A DNA stretch of 6,546 nucleotides. It comes from an uncultured Bacteroidales bacterium (GTDB lineage Bacteria > Bacteroidota > Bacteroidia > Bacteroidales > Bacteroidaceae). Below are positions 1 to 6,445 of the stretch, one piece after another (the first letter of the stretch is position 1; the number at the start of each line of letters is the position of its first letter). The notes under the pieces were generated by a model. The model was not told the DNA's origin. It ran no database searches and saw nothing but the letters and a program-made list of their open reading frames with translations. A program made the position numbers and the translations under genes. The DNA lies in assembly GCA_937916465.1 (NCBI GenBank), contig CALFTK010000035.1, positions 1-6,546 on the forward strand, given 5' to 3'.

Positions 1-374
1 TTTTCAGGAGCTTGCGAAGCCACCACATACAGACCTATATCCTGATATTTTTCATCTTTTTCAAATTTGAATTGCTTTTTCATAGGTTCTATTCTATCAT
101 TGCAGGCATCAATCATACTGCTTTCATATTCAATGGTACGCAACTGTTCTGCCTCTTCTACCTGCAACATCAGTTTAATGCCCTGTTTTCTGGCTTCAAA
201 AGCATTTGGGAAAAGTATCTTCACACTATCTATCAACTGTTTTGCTTCGCTATAGTTTTCTGCTTGAAAAGCCTTATTTGCTCTATCCATATAACGCTGT
301 GCCTGTTCTTCCACATTTTCACCACAGGCTGTAAACAACAAGGCTAATACCACAAGGAATGAATATTTTTTCAT
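1..374 (-). CDS. Putative lipoprotein with TPR-like N-terminal region (3' end outside window)
   Basis: The minus strand is open from an ATG at 374-372 to the window edge, giving 124 residues with no stop, so the C-terminus is missing. It starts MKKYSFLVVLALLFTACGEN: two lysines, a hydrophobic stretch and a lipobox-like FTAC with Cys17, so it is probably a lipidated envelope protein. The residues after Cys (GEN) do not form a clear surface-export signal. Residues about 22-56 (EEQAQRYMDRANKAFQAEN followed by YSEAKQLIDSVKILFP) have the spacing of a tetratricopeptide-type helical hairpin. The rest is charged and helical with possible coiled-coil character. I do not recognise a named family. It is transcribed away from cca and has its own promoter-like box at 406-413. 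That it is a real gene is well supported by the signal peptide and coding-like composition; its function is unknown, with envelope scaffolding or assembly only a guess from the TPR-like part. Confidence 0.8.
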   Translation of the reverse strand, partial: MKKYSFLVVLALLFTACGENVEEQAQRYMDRANKAFQAENYSEAKQLIDSVKILFPNAFEARKQGIKLMLQVEEAEQLRTIEYESSMIDACNDRIEPMKKQFKFEKDEKYQDIGLYVVASQAPE

Positions 375-405
375 ATTGGTCTTCACTTTTTATAAATTAC
401 TTGCA

Positions 406-413
406 CAAAAGTA
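406..413 (-). promoter_or_regulatory. Bacteroidetes -7 promoter box for the leftward lipoprotein gene
   Basis: The minus strand reads TACTTTTG, an exact match to the Bacteroidetes -7 consensus TAnnTTTG, 31 bp before the lipoprotein start codon. I do not see a clean -33 TTTG at the expected distance upstream, so the call rests on the -7 box and its position. It lies 34 bp from the oppositely oriented cca box, so the two promoters overlap in a compact divergent region. Confidence 0.4.
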
Positions 414-420
414 CTCTATT

Positions 421-455
421 TTTGATAGTAAAATGGTGTTAATGCACTAATTTTG
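421..455 (+). promoter_or_regulatory. Bacteroidetes-type promoter for cca
   Basis: TAATTTTG at 448-455 matches the -7 consensus TAnnTTTG exactly and lies 19 bp before the ATG at 475. A TTTG at 421-424 could serve as the -33 element, but the 23-bp gap is longer than the usual 19-20 bp, so that half is weaker. Transcription from here would give a very short leader. It probably drives cca and, by read-through of a 25-bp gap, the GH3 gene. Confidence 0.5.
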
Positions 456-474
456 CAGTAAATCTGTTTTGAAT

Positions 475-1905
475 ATGAAGTTATACAGTGACGAAGAACT
501 ATCAAAACTGCTTGACAAAAAGGTCTTCAGGACCCTATCGCAAACCGCCGACCATTTAGGTTTGGAGTGTTATGTTGTAGGCGGATATGTTAGAGACCTG
601 TTTTTGGGGCGTCCAAGCAAAGATATTGATGTAGTAGTGGTAGGAAGCGGTTTGGATATGGCTAAAGCTTTTGGCAAAGCATTAGGTAATGCACACGTCA
701 GTCTGTTTAAGAACTTTGGAACAGCACAGGTAAAAAAGGGTGATATTGAAGTGGAATTTGTTGGTGCAAGAAAAGAGTCATATAACCGTGATTCCCGTAA
801 CCCTATAGTAGAAGACGGTACGCTGGAAGATGACCAGAACCGACGCGATTTTACTATAAACGCCATGGCTATATGTTTGAACAGCAACCGGTTTGGTGAA
901 CTTGTCGATCCGTTCAATGGCATTTACGACCTTGAAGATGGCATTATAAGAACCCCTTTAGATCCGGACATCACATTTAGTGATGACCCATTGCGTATGC
1001 TCCGTTGCATCCGATTTGCCACACAGTTGAACTTCCAGATTGATTATGATACATTCCAGTCATTGGAAAAGAACAGAGAACGTATAAAGATTATCAGTAA
1101 AGAACGTATAGTTGAAGAACTGAACAAGATACTGCTTTCCCCTATCCCATCAAAAGGATTCATAGAGCTTGACCGATGCGGTCTGCTGGAACTCATATTC
1201 CCGGAACTTTCTGCACTTCAAGGTGTGGAAACCGTCAATGGACGCGGGCACAAAGATGTATTCTATCACACATTAGAGGTACTGGATAATGTTGCCCAAA
1301 AGAGCGATAATCTATGGCTCCGCTGGTCTGCCCTGCTACATGATATAGGCAAGCCACGCACCAAACGTTGGGATGCTGCCCACGGTTGGATGTTCCACAA
1401 CCACAACCTGATGGGCATGAAGATGATTCCCGGCATATTCAATAGAATGAAAATGCCAAAAAATGAAAAGATGAAGTATGTTCAGAAGATGGTCGATCTG
1501 CACATGCGTCCAATAGCTATAGTGGATGACATAGTTACCGATTCTGCTGTTAGACGTCTGCTCTTTGAAGCCGGCGATGATATAGACGATTTAATGACTC
1601 TGTGTGAAGCAGATATCACATCGAAGAACGAACTGAAGAAGAGACGTTTGTTAGACAATTTTGCTCTGGTTCGCAAAAAACTTATAGATTTGGAAGAACG
1701 GGACAGAATTAGGAATTTCCAGCCCCCTGTAGATGGCAACGAAATAATGGAGATGTTCGGTTTGGGTCCTACGGCTACTGTAGGACAGTTAAAGAGTGCT
1801 ATTAAGGAGGCTATTTTAGAGGGAGTCATCCCTAACGAACACAATGCAGCACTGGCATTTGTAATAGAGGAGGCTAAAAAAATTGGAATAGAGAGAGTTA
1901 AATAA
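475..1905 (+). CDS. cca: CCA tRNA nucleotidyltransferase (class II polymerase beta fold with HD domain)
   Basis: This enzyme adds or repairs the 3'-terminal CCA of tRNAs from CTP and ATP in the cytoplasm. From the ATG at 475 it has 476 residues, a full length for bacterial cca proteins carrying an HD domain. The nucleotidyltransferase head shows GGYVRD (36-41) followed by the metal-binding DID (Asp50, Asp52), RRDFTINA (123-130) and the neck block DPLRMLRCIRFA (171-182). SKERIVEELNKILLS (208-222) is the next conserved block. A C-terminal HD phosphohydrolase-like domain follows, with YHT around His265 and LLHDIGKP (His289-Asp290). An in-frame TTG at 469 would add two residues, but the ATG is the more natural start. 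The leader has no Shine-Dalgarno site, as is usual in this phylum. The GH3 gene begins 25 bp downstream and is probably in the same transcript, although the functions are unrelated. No motif is damaged. Identity is close to certain. Confidence 0.97.
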   Translation: MKLYSDEELSKLLDKKVFRTLSQTADHLGLECYVVGGYVRDLFLGRPSKDIDVVVVGSGLDMAKAFGKALGNAHVSLFKNFGTAQVKKGDIEVEFVGARKESYNRDSRNPIVEDGTLEDDQNRRDFTINAMAICLNSNRFGELVDPFNGIYDLEDGIIRTPLDPDITFSDDPLRMLRCIRFATQLNFQIDYDTFQSLEKNRERIKIISKERIVEELNKILLSPIPSKGFIELDRCGLLELIFPELSALQGVETVNGRGHKDVFYHTLEVLDNVAQKSDNLWLRWSALLHDIGKPRTKRWDAAHGWMFHNHNLMGMKMIPGIFNRMKMPKNEKMKYVQKMVDLHMRPIAIVDDIVTDSAVRRLLFEAGDDIDDLMTLCEADITSKNELKKRRLLDNFALVRKKLIDLEERDRIRNFQPPVDGNEIMEMFGLGPTATVGQLKSAIKEAILEGVIPNEHNAALAFVIEEAKKIGIERVK

Positions 1906-1930
1906 ACAATACTAACTAAAACTTATACAA

Positions 1931-4246
1931 ATGAGAATTACCCGTTTATTAAAGTTTACGGCATTATGCACTGCCGTAGTAGCATTAGGTTCTTGTAACA
2001 AGACACCTATGTTTGGAAAAGTTTCTATTGATAAAATCATTAAGGAACTTACATTAGAAGAAAAAGCTGACCTTTTGGTTGGTACACACGCCTTCTGGGG
2101 TGACACTATCGACCCGGCTATTCAAGAAGTAAAAGCTTTCCTACCCGGCTGTGCAGGAACAACTACACCTATTGCACGTCTTGGTATTCCCGGTATTCAG
2201 TTGCCGGACGGTCCTGCAGGCCTTAGAATAAACCCAACCAGAGAGGGCGATGAAAAGACTTACTACTGTACAGCATACCCTGTAGCAACAATGCTTGCCA
2301 CCACCTGGAACAGAGAACTTATTGAAGAAGTGGGTATTGCCATAGGTGATGAAGTAAAACAGTATGGCGCCGATGTTTTGTTGGCACCTGCCCTGAACAT
2401 ACACCGTCATCCGCTGTTAGGACGTACATTTGAATACTTTTCAGAAGACCCGGTTGTATCGGGTAAAGTAACCGCATCACTGGTAAATGGTATTCAAAGT
2501 AATGGCGTGGGTGCTACCCTAAAACACTTTGCTTTCAATAACCAGGAGACCAACCGCGGAAACAACGATGCACGTATGTCAGACCGTACAGCAAGAGAAA
2601 TCTATCTGAAAGGTTTTGAAATTGCAGTTAAGGAATCGGATCCTTGGGCTATAATGACATCATACAACAGAATTAACGGACCTCACACTGCCGAAAGTTA
2701 CGAACTTCTTGAAGGCATACTTCGTGGTGAATGGAACTATCAGGGAGCTGTTATGACCGACTGGGGTGGCGGTAAGGATGCTGTTGCCATGGTAAAGGCA
2801 GGCAATGATTTGCTCATGCCGGGTAATACTAGACAGAGACAAGCCATTATAGACGCAGTTAACAATGGCACTCTGGATATAGCCGATGTAGATAGAAACG
2901 TAAAACGTATTCTGCAGATGGTAGAAAAATCACCAAAATTCCACGGTTATCAGCCAACTAACAATCCTGACATGAAGGCACATGCCGAAGTGGCACGCAA
3001 GAGTGCTGCCGAAGGTATGGTCCTGCTTAAAAATGATGGAAATGTTCTACCATTTGGCAAAGAGATTAGCAGAATTGCTCTTTATGGTTTAAGCTCATAC
3101 AAATTTCTGGCAGTAGGTACCGGTAGTGGTAGCGTAAACTGTGAATATGTAGTAAATATGGAAGATGGTCTTACTGCAGCAGGTTATAAAATAGACCCTG
3201 CAATAGCAGCACCATACAGGAAACATGTTGCAACCATAAAGCCAAGAAGCGCAAGTGACTTTATGCAGTTGGAAAATGTTGTTATGCCGGAATCACTTCT
3301 GTCACAGCCATTCAAGCTGAGAGCAGACGCCATTGATAACGATGTTGCAATTATCACCATTGGACGCAGTTGTGGCGAAAGCAGCGATCGTGAATACGAA
3401 GGCAACTATACTCTAACCGATGTGGAAATAAAAATGATTGATGATGTATGCACAGCTTTCCATACAAAGGGTAAAAAAGTGGTTGTAGTACTGAATATTG
3501 GCGCTCCTATTGAAACATCAAACTGGAAAAACAAACCAGATGCTATTCTGTTGGCAGGTCTGCCTGGACAGGAAGGTGGTTATGCTATTGGTGATATTCT
3601 TAAAGGAACTATCACCCCTTCAGGTAAACTTGTTGATACATACGTAAACAATTTTGAAGATATACCTGCAGGTAAAAATTTCCCGGTCAACCATGCAGAA
3701 CTTAATGCAGAGAGCCGCAGAAACAGGAACAATCCGGACAGAAAGCCTATCAAGAACTTTGACTATACCGATTATGCAGAAGGTCTTGATGTTGGTTACA
3801 GATATTTTGACAAATATCCGGAATTGGTTTCTTATCCGTTTGGTTACGGTTTAAGTTACACTACATTCGAATATTCAAATCCTACCATTAAAACAGAAGC
3901 CGATTTATTTAAACTTACTGTAACTGTTAAAAACACCGGTAAGTACGCAGGTAAAGAGGCTGTTCAGGTTTATGTAACTGCTCCTGAATCTGAGTTGACA
4001 AAGCCTGTTAAAGAGTTGAAGGCTTTTGCTAAGACTAAAGAATTAAAACCAGGTGAAGAAGAGGTTCTTGAATTTACTTTCAGCCAATACGATTTGGCAT
4101 CATATAATGAATCTATGGCTGCTTGGGTTACTGAAGCCGGTTATTACCAGGTAAGTTTTGCAGCTTCTGCTCAAGACATTCGCCAAACCGCGTCCTTCAA
4201 TATAGCACAAGAGATAGCATACCCAACCACTGCTACTCTCCAGTAA
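1931..4246 (+). CDS. Glycoside hydrolase family 3 beta-glucosidase-type lipoprotein
   Basis: A 771-residue retaining exo-beta-glycosidase, most likely a beta-glucosidase acting on oligosaccharides at the cell envelope. The signal peptide MRITRLLKFTALCTAVVALG ends in lipobox LGSC with Cys22. The following NKTPM lacks the acidic surface-export signal of Bacteroides, so a periplasm-facing lipoprotein is favoured. The N-terminal barrel (about 35-330) holds LPDGPAGLR (91-99), GRTFEYFSEDP (164-174), KHF (198-200) and MTDWGG with the nucleophile Asp277. The alpha/beta sandwich domain (about 350-575) contains GESSDRE (482-488), where Glu483 is the likely acid/base. VGYRYFDKYPE and YPFGYGLSYTTFEY (621-648) lead into a fibronectin III-like C-terminal domain (about 655-760). 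This is the usual three-domain GH3 layout without a PA14 insertion. It starts 25 bp after cca with no promoter in the gap and ends at a strong terminator. No SusC/D genes are in the window, so the substrate (beta-1,3 or beta-1,4 glucosides, xylosides) cannot be fixed. The family call is very safe. Confidence 0.95.
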   Translation: MRITRLLKFTALCTAVVALGSCNKTPMFGKVSIDKIIKELTLEEKADLLVGTHAFWGDTIDPAIQEVKAFLPGCAGTTTPIARLGIPGIQLPDGPAGLRINPTREGDEKTYYCTAYPVATMLATTWNRELIEEVGIAIGDEVKQYGADVLLAPALNIHRHPLLGRTFEYFSEDPVVSGKVTASLVNGIQSNGVGATLKHFAFNNQETNRGNNDARMSDRTAREIYLKGFEIAVKESDPWAIMTSYNRINGPHTAESYELLEGILRGEWNYQGAVMTDWGGGKDAVAMVKAGNDLLMPGNTRQRQAIIDAVNNGTLDIADVDRNVKRILQMVEKSPKFHGYQPTNNPDMKAHAEVARKSAAEGMVLLKNDGNVLPFGKEISRIALYGLSSYKFLAVGTGSGSVNCEYVVNMEDGLTAAGYKIDPAIAAPYRKHVATIKPRSASDFMQLENVVMPESLLSQPFKLRADAIDNDVAIITIGRSCGESSDREYEGNYTLTDVEIKMIDDVCTAFHTKGKKVVVVLNIGAPIETSNWKNKPDAILLAGLPGQEGGYAIGDILKGTITPSGKLVDTYVNNFEDIPAGKNFPVNHAELNAESRRNRNNPDRKPIKNFDYTDYAEGLDVGYRYFDKYPELVSYPFGYGLSYTTFEYSNPTIKTEADLFKLTVTVKNTGKYAGKEAVQVYVTAPESELTKPVKELKAFAKTKELKPGEEEVLEFTFSQYDLASYNESMAAWVTEAGYYQVSFAASAQDIRQTASFNIAQEIAYPTTATLQ

Positions 4247-4274
4247 GCTAAAATCCACAGCATTTTATAAATCA

Positions 4275-4301
4275 CAGCGGATCTCCGGATCCGCTGTTTT
4301 T
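4275..4301 (+). terminator. Intrinsic terminator of the cca-GH3 unit
   Basis: A perfect 9-bp stem, CAGCGGATC (4275-4283) with GATCCGCTG (4288-4296), closes on a TCCG tetraloop and is followed at once by five T residues (4297-4301). It starts 28 bp after the GH3 stop codon. On the minus strand the same stem is followed by only a weak T tract, so it acts mainly rightward. Confidence 0.93.
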
Positions 4302-4418
4302 CTATTCCCCTTTAACCCTACTCAGTATATCTTCCGGTATAAAACTGAGTTTGATTACAGTGGTAAGACCACGTCCCATATCCTTGACCGACGCTCCAAG
4401 AAGCCATACTTCGTTATC
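4302..4418 (-). pseudogene. C-terminal remnant of an accessory gene (GASVKDMG block)
   Basis: The minus strand is open for 38 codons from 4418 down to a TAG at 4304-4302 and has no start at its 5' end; an in-frame stop precedes it at 4421-4419. The translation begins DNEVWLLGASVKDMGRGL and ends IPEDILSRVKGE. From memory, the block 'E-V-W/Y-x-x-GAS-V/L-KD-M/L-G' closes a family of phage- or island-associated Bacteroidetes proteins with a PLD-like HDRFLI motif just upstream. That upstream part is absent here. I read this as the surviving tail of a deleted gene. The family assignment is tentative; what is visible is the protein-like open tail ending one base past the terminator T tract. A short independent protein is unlikely because no plausible start codon leads the segment. 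Confidence 0.45.
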
Positions 4419-4421
4419 TTA

Positions 4422-4466
4422 TTGCTTAAGTACATTTGTGGCCCATTGGCGAAAACATATTGCATT
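4422..4466 (-). pseudogene. RhuM-like gene fragment
   Basis: Reading the minus strand from 4466 to 4422 gives NAICFRQWATNVLKQ, then an in-frame TAA (4421-4419). The core FRQWATNVLKQ closely resembles the FRxWAT-x-VL(K/R) block in the N-terminal half of RhuM-family proteins, which are common in Bacteroidetes genomic islands. In intact RhuM proteins this block continues with YIIKGF-like sequence. Here it stops and joins, in the same frame, the unrelated tail at 4418-4302, so a deletion or fusion of two decayed genes is likely. The frame upstream of 4466 stays open for some 20 further codons but shows no RhuM similarity I can recognise. The family call rests on 11 residues recalled from memory and needs a search. 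Confidence 0.4.
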
Positions 4467-4580
4467 TAAATGTTGAATATAGAAATTTAACTTAGATACC
4501 TGTATTAAAAAGCGGAAGTATTATACGAATAGCCAACGATGAGAATTTGAGCCATCTGTTGCAGAAGAAGTAATTTTTAA
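4467..4580. other. AT-rich intergenic stretch with no intact gene
   Basis: Nothing here forms a credible complete gene. Two short signals are visible. TTAGATACCT at 4492-4501 repeats ten bases from the edge of the abiE operator (4620-4629). A plus-strand open tail ending ANDENLSHLLQKK with a TAA at 4571-4573 could be the end of another decayed gene. Both are too short to name. The stretch separates the accessory-gene remnants from the abiE operator. Confidence 0.5.
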
Positions 4581-4626
4581 TATCTAAATTTCGGCAATAT
4601 TTTCGATTATTGCCGAAATTTAGATA
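4581..4626. repeat. Perfect 19-bp inverted repeat, probable AbiEi operator
   Basis: The left arm TATCTAAATTTCGGCAATA (4581-4599) and right arm TATTGCCGAAATTTAGATA (4608-4626) are exact reverse complements around an 8-nt centre, TTTTCGAT. The palindrome ends 30 bp before abiEi and contains most of its promoter. AbiEi-type antitoxins are known to repress their own operon by binding inverted repeats at the promoter through the N-terminal winged helix, so an autoregulatory operator is the simplest reading. A second, slightly shorter copy with the same centre length lies at 6446-6485 after abiEii. Confidence 0.85.
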
Positions 4627-4632
4627 CCTTTG
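4601..4632 (+). promoter_or_regulatory. abiE promoter embedded in the palindrome
   Basis: TACCTTTG at 4625-4632 matches the Bacteroidetes -7 consensus TAnnTTTG exactly. TTTC at 4601-4604, one base off the -33 TTTG, lies 20 bp upstream, the normal spacing. The -33 element is therefore in the centre of the inverted repeat, and the first two bases of the -7 box are the last two bases of its right arm. A protein bound to the palindrome would cover the promoter. The expected leader is short and A-rich, with AAGAAG a few bases before the abiEi ATG. Confidence 0.65.
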
Positions 4633-4656
4633 TGCCAAAAATAAGAAGATTCAAAT

Positions 4657-5373
4657 ATGAATAAGAATGAGAATGCCATATTAGAATATGCAAAATCTCG
4701 CAGACATTTTAATAGACGTGAGGTTTTTACGCATTTATCTGATAAAATGCCTATTTCAAAAGCATCTTTATCATGGTATTTAAATGTCCTTACTCAAAAA
4801 CGATTATTAGCTCGCATTGGGCACGGCTTATATACAATAGCGGATAAAAATATTTTTGCTCCTAAGCCATCTGAAGAAACCAAGAAAGTTTTTTCATTTT
4901 TGAATGAAAATTTTCCATTTGCAAAATTTTGTATCTACGAAGGCAATATAATATCTCCTTTACAACATCATTTGTCTCAGAATAATATCATCTATATTGA
5001 AACTAACAGAGAAGCTGTTGAAACCATATTCAATATATTGAAGGATAATGGAAAAACCGTTTACTTGAAACCCGACAAAAATCTAATATATCATTATATA
5101 GATTTAGGAGAACAAGCATTTTTCATTAAACCTTTAATTTCAGAATCGCCTTTACAAATTATTGATGATATTCCAACTCCAACAATTGAAAAAATTTTGG
5201 TGGATATTCATAAGGATAAGGATTTCTTTTATTTACAGGGTTCTGAAAGCAACTATATATTTGAAAATGCGTTCAACCTGTTCATTATTAATGAAACCAA
5301 ACTGCTACGTTATGCAAGTCGTAGAGGTATAAGAGAAGAAATAAATTCACAACTCAACTTATTGAAACTGTAA
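4657..5373 (+). CDS. abiEi: AbiEi-like antitoxin / winged-helix autorepressor
   Basis: A 238-residue protein that I assign to the AbiEi antitoxin group in its Bacteroidetes form. The N-terminal winged helix-turn-helix covers residues about 5-62: EYAKSRRHFNRREVFTHL, then the probable recognition helix ISKASLSWYLNVLTQKRLL (33-51) and the wing RIGHGLYTI (53-61). The larger C-terminal domain holds the family-like blocks IYEGNIISPLQHHLS (93-107), IPTPTIEKILVDI (172-184), FFYLQGSE (190-197) and LLRYASRRG (216-224). In known AbiE systems this domain counteracts the AbiEii toxin and the winged helix represses the operon. The stop overlaps the abiEii start by one base (TAATG at 5371-5375), indicating translational coupling. 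The perfect palindrome just upstream fits autoregulation. The gene is visibly more AT-rich than cca and the GH3 gene, consistent with horizontal acquisition. Alternative: a related DUF-type AbiEi-like regulator. The toxin partner makes the role fairly secure. Confidence 0.85.
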   Translation: MNKNENAILEYAKSRRHFNRREVFTHLSDKMPISKASLSWYLNVLTQKRLLARIGHGLYTIADKNIFAPKPSEETKKVFSFLNENFPFAKFCIYEGNIISPLQHHLSQNNIIYIETNREAVETIFNILKDNGKTVYLKPDKNLIYHYIDLGEQAFFIKPLISESPLQIIDDIPTPTIEKILVDIHKDKDFFYLQGSESNYIFENAFNLFIINETKLLRYASRRGIREEINSQLNLLKL

Positions 5374-6437
5374 TGATTAGCAAAGAATGTTTTTCGGCTG
5401 AATGGATTGAGAAAGTATCCAAAGAGTTGAAATATAATGATAAGAATCTTATAGAGAAGGTCATAAGAGCCTTATCGCTATTGGAAATGCTGGTAAAAGC
5501 TGAATGTCCTTTAATCTTCAAAGGAGGTACAGCCTTAATGTTGATATTGGGTAAATCTGCCCATAGGCTTTCAATTGATATTGACGTGATTTGCCCTCCT
5601 GGCACTAATATCGAAGACTATCTGAAATCATTCATGGATTTCGGATTCTCGAATCTTGAACTTGTTGAACGTAAACAGCGTGGAAGCGACATTCCAAAGA
5701 GCCATTCTAAATTTTTCTATCAGATTGCCTATCGTAATGATTCCGATGCCCAATCCTACATATTACTGGATGTCTTATATGAGAATAACCATTATCATCA
5801 TACAGAACAGATTGCAATTGATAGCCCATTTATAAAGCTTGATGAACAGCCATTGATGGTTACAGTACCATCGGCAGAAGATATTTTGGGTGATAAGTTA
5901 ACAGCTTTTGCCCCTAATACTACGGGTATCCCTTATTATAAAGGAGACAAATGTTGTTCTATGGAAATTCTGAAGCAGTTATATGATATAGGACGGTTGT
6001 TTGATAATGTATCTGACTTAGAAATAACAACCCAAGCATTCAAACGAATAGCTGAAGTTGAACTTTCATATAGAAGTTTGGACAATGATTTGAAACAGAT
6101 CTATGAAGATATTCGTCAGACAGCACTATGTATAGCAACAAGAGGGAAAGTGGGTAACGGCAATTTTGAACTGTTGCAAGATGGAATTATCAGAGTAAAA
6201 TCTTTTATGTACAAGAATAAATACCAAATAGAGAATGCTATCATTGATGGAGCACGTGCAGCATATTTGACAACTTCTATAGAAAAGGGGAATATGAATA
6301 TTGAACGCTATTCAGGTAATGTTATGGACATTAAGGATATGCAAATTCAAGAGTCCCTCACTAATCGCTTAAATAAGCTGAAAATCAATCTTCCTGAAGC
6401 ATTTTTCTATTGGGCAAAAACCAGCGAATTATTATAA
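5373..6437 (+). CDS. abiEii: AbiEii/AbiGii-family nucleotidyltransferase toxin
   Basis: A 354-residue nucleotidyltransferase-fold protein, the expected toxin of this pair. The polymerase beta-type signature is clear: FKGGTALMLILG (49-60), then RLSIDIDV (65-72) with metal-binding Asp69 and Asp71. The downstream block PSAEDILGDKLTAFAP (166-181, with Asp174-Lys175) and KQLYDIGRLF (201-210) match the conserved DK and R/K-x-x-YDI regions of the family. The C-terminal third (about 215-354) is helical and not recognised. In type IV AbiE systems the toxin is bacteriostatic and can give phage abortive infection. Relatives such as mycobacterial MenT3 add pyrimidines to tRNA 3' ends and block charging; whether this protein does so is inference. 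The start ATG overlaps the abiEi stop by one base. No active-site residue is missing, so the toxin should be functional. The gene is followed after 8 bp by the second palindrome. Confidence 0.9.
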   Translation: MISKECFSAEWIEKVSKELKYNDKNLIEKVIRALSLLEMLVKAECPLIFKGGTALMLILGKSAHRLSIDIDVICPPGTNIEDYLKSFMDFGFSNLELVERKQRGSDIPKSHSKFFYQIAYRNDSDAQSYILLDVLYENNHYHHTEQIAIDSPFIKLDEQPLMVTVPSAEDILGDKLTAFAPNTTGIPYYKGDKCCSMEILKQLYDIGRLFDNVSDLEITTQAFKRIAEVELSYRSLDNDLKQIYEDIRQTALCIATRGKVGNGNFELLQDGIIRVKSFMYKNKYQIENAIIDGARAAYLTTSIEKGNMNIERYSGNVMDIKDMQIQESLTNRLNKLKINLPEAFFYWAKTSELL

Positions 6438-6445
6438 ATACATAA

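Noticed and set aside
12..347. Plus-strand open frames at 12-347 and 67-255
   Set aside because: They lie antisense to the lipoprotein gene, which has a proper signal peptide and coding-like residues. The plus-strand products are Phe/Ile/Cys-rich and look like shadows.
469..474. TTG at 469 as the cca start
   Set aside because: An ATG two codons later fits the usual start and family N-terminus, and the two extra residues add nothing.
570..923. Minus-strand open frames inside cca (570-923 and 1482-1844) and inside the GH3 gene (1912-2106, 2141-2410, 2660-2842, 3184-3405), and a plus-strand frame at 3654-3854
   Set aside because: All overlap genes with complete catalytic motifs and give low-complexity Ser/Arg- or Cys-rich products without recognisable domains.
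4502..4573. Plus-strand tail ending ANDENLSHLLQKK as a real small gene
   Set aside because: It follows an in-frame TAG with no start codon and is short; at best a remnant, and the opposite strand is also open there.
5354..5605. Minus-strand open frame across the abiEi/abiEii junction
   Set aside because: It is antisense to the nucleotidyltransferase active-site region and has no domain signal.
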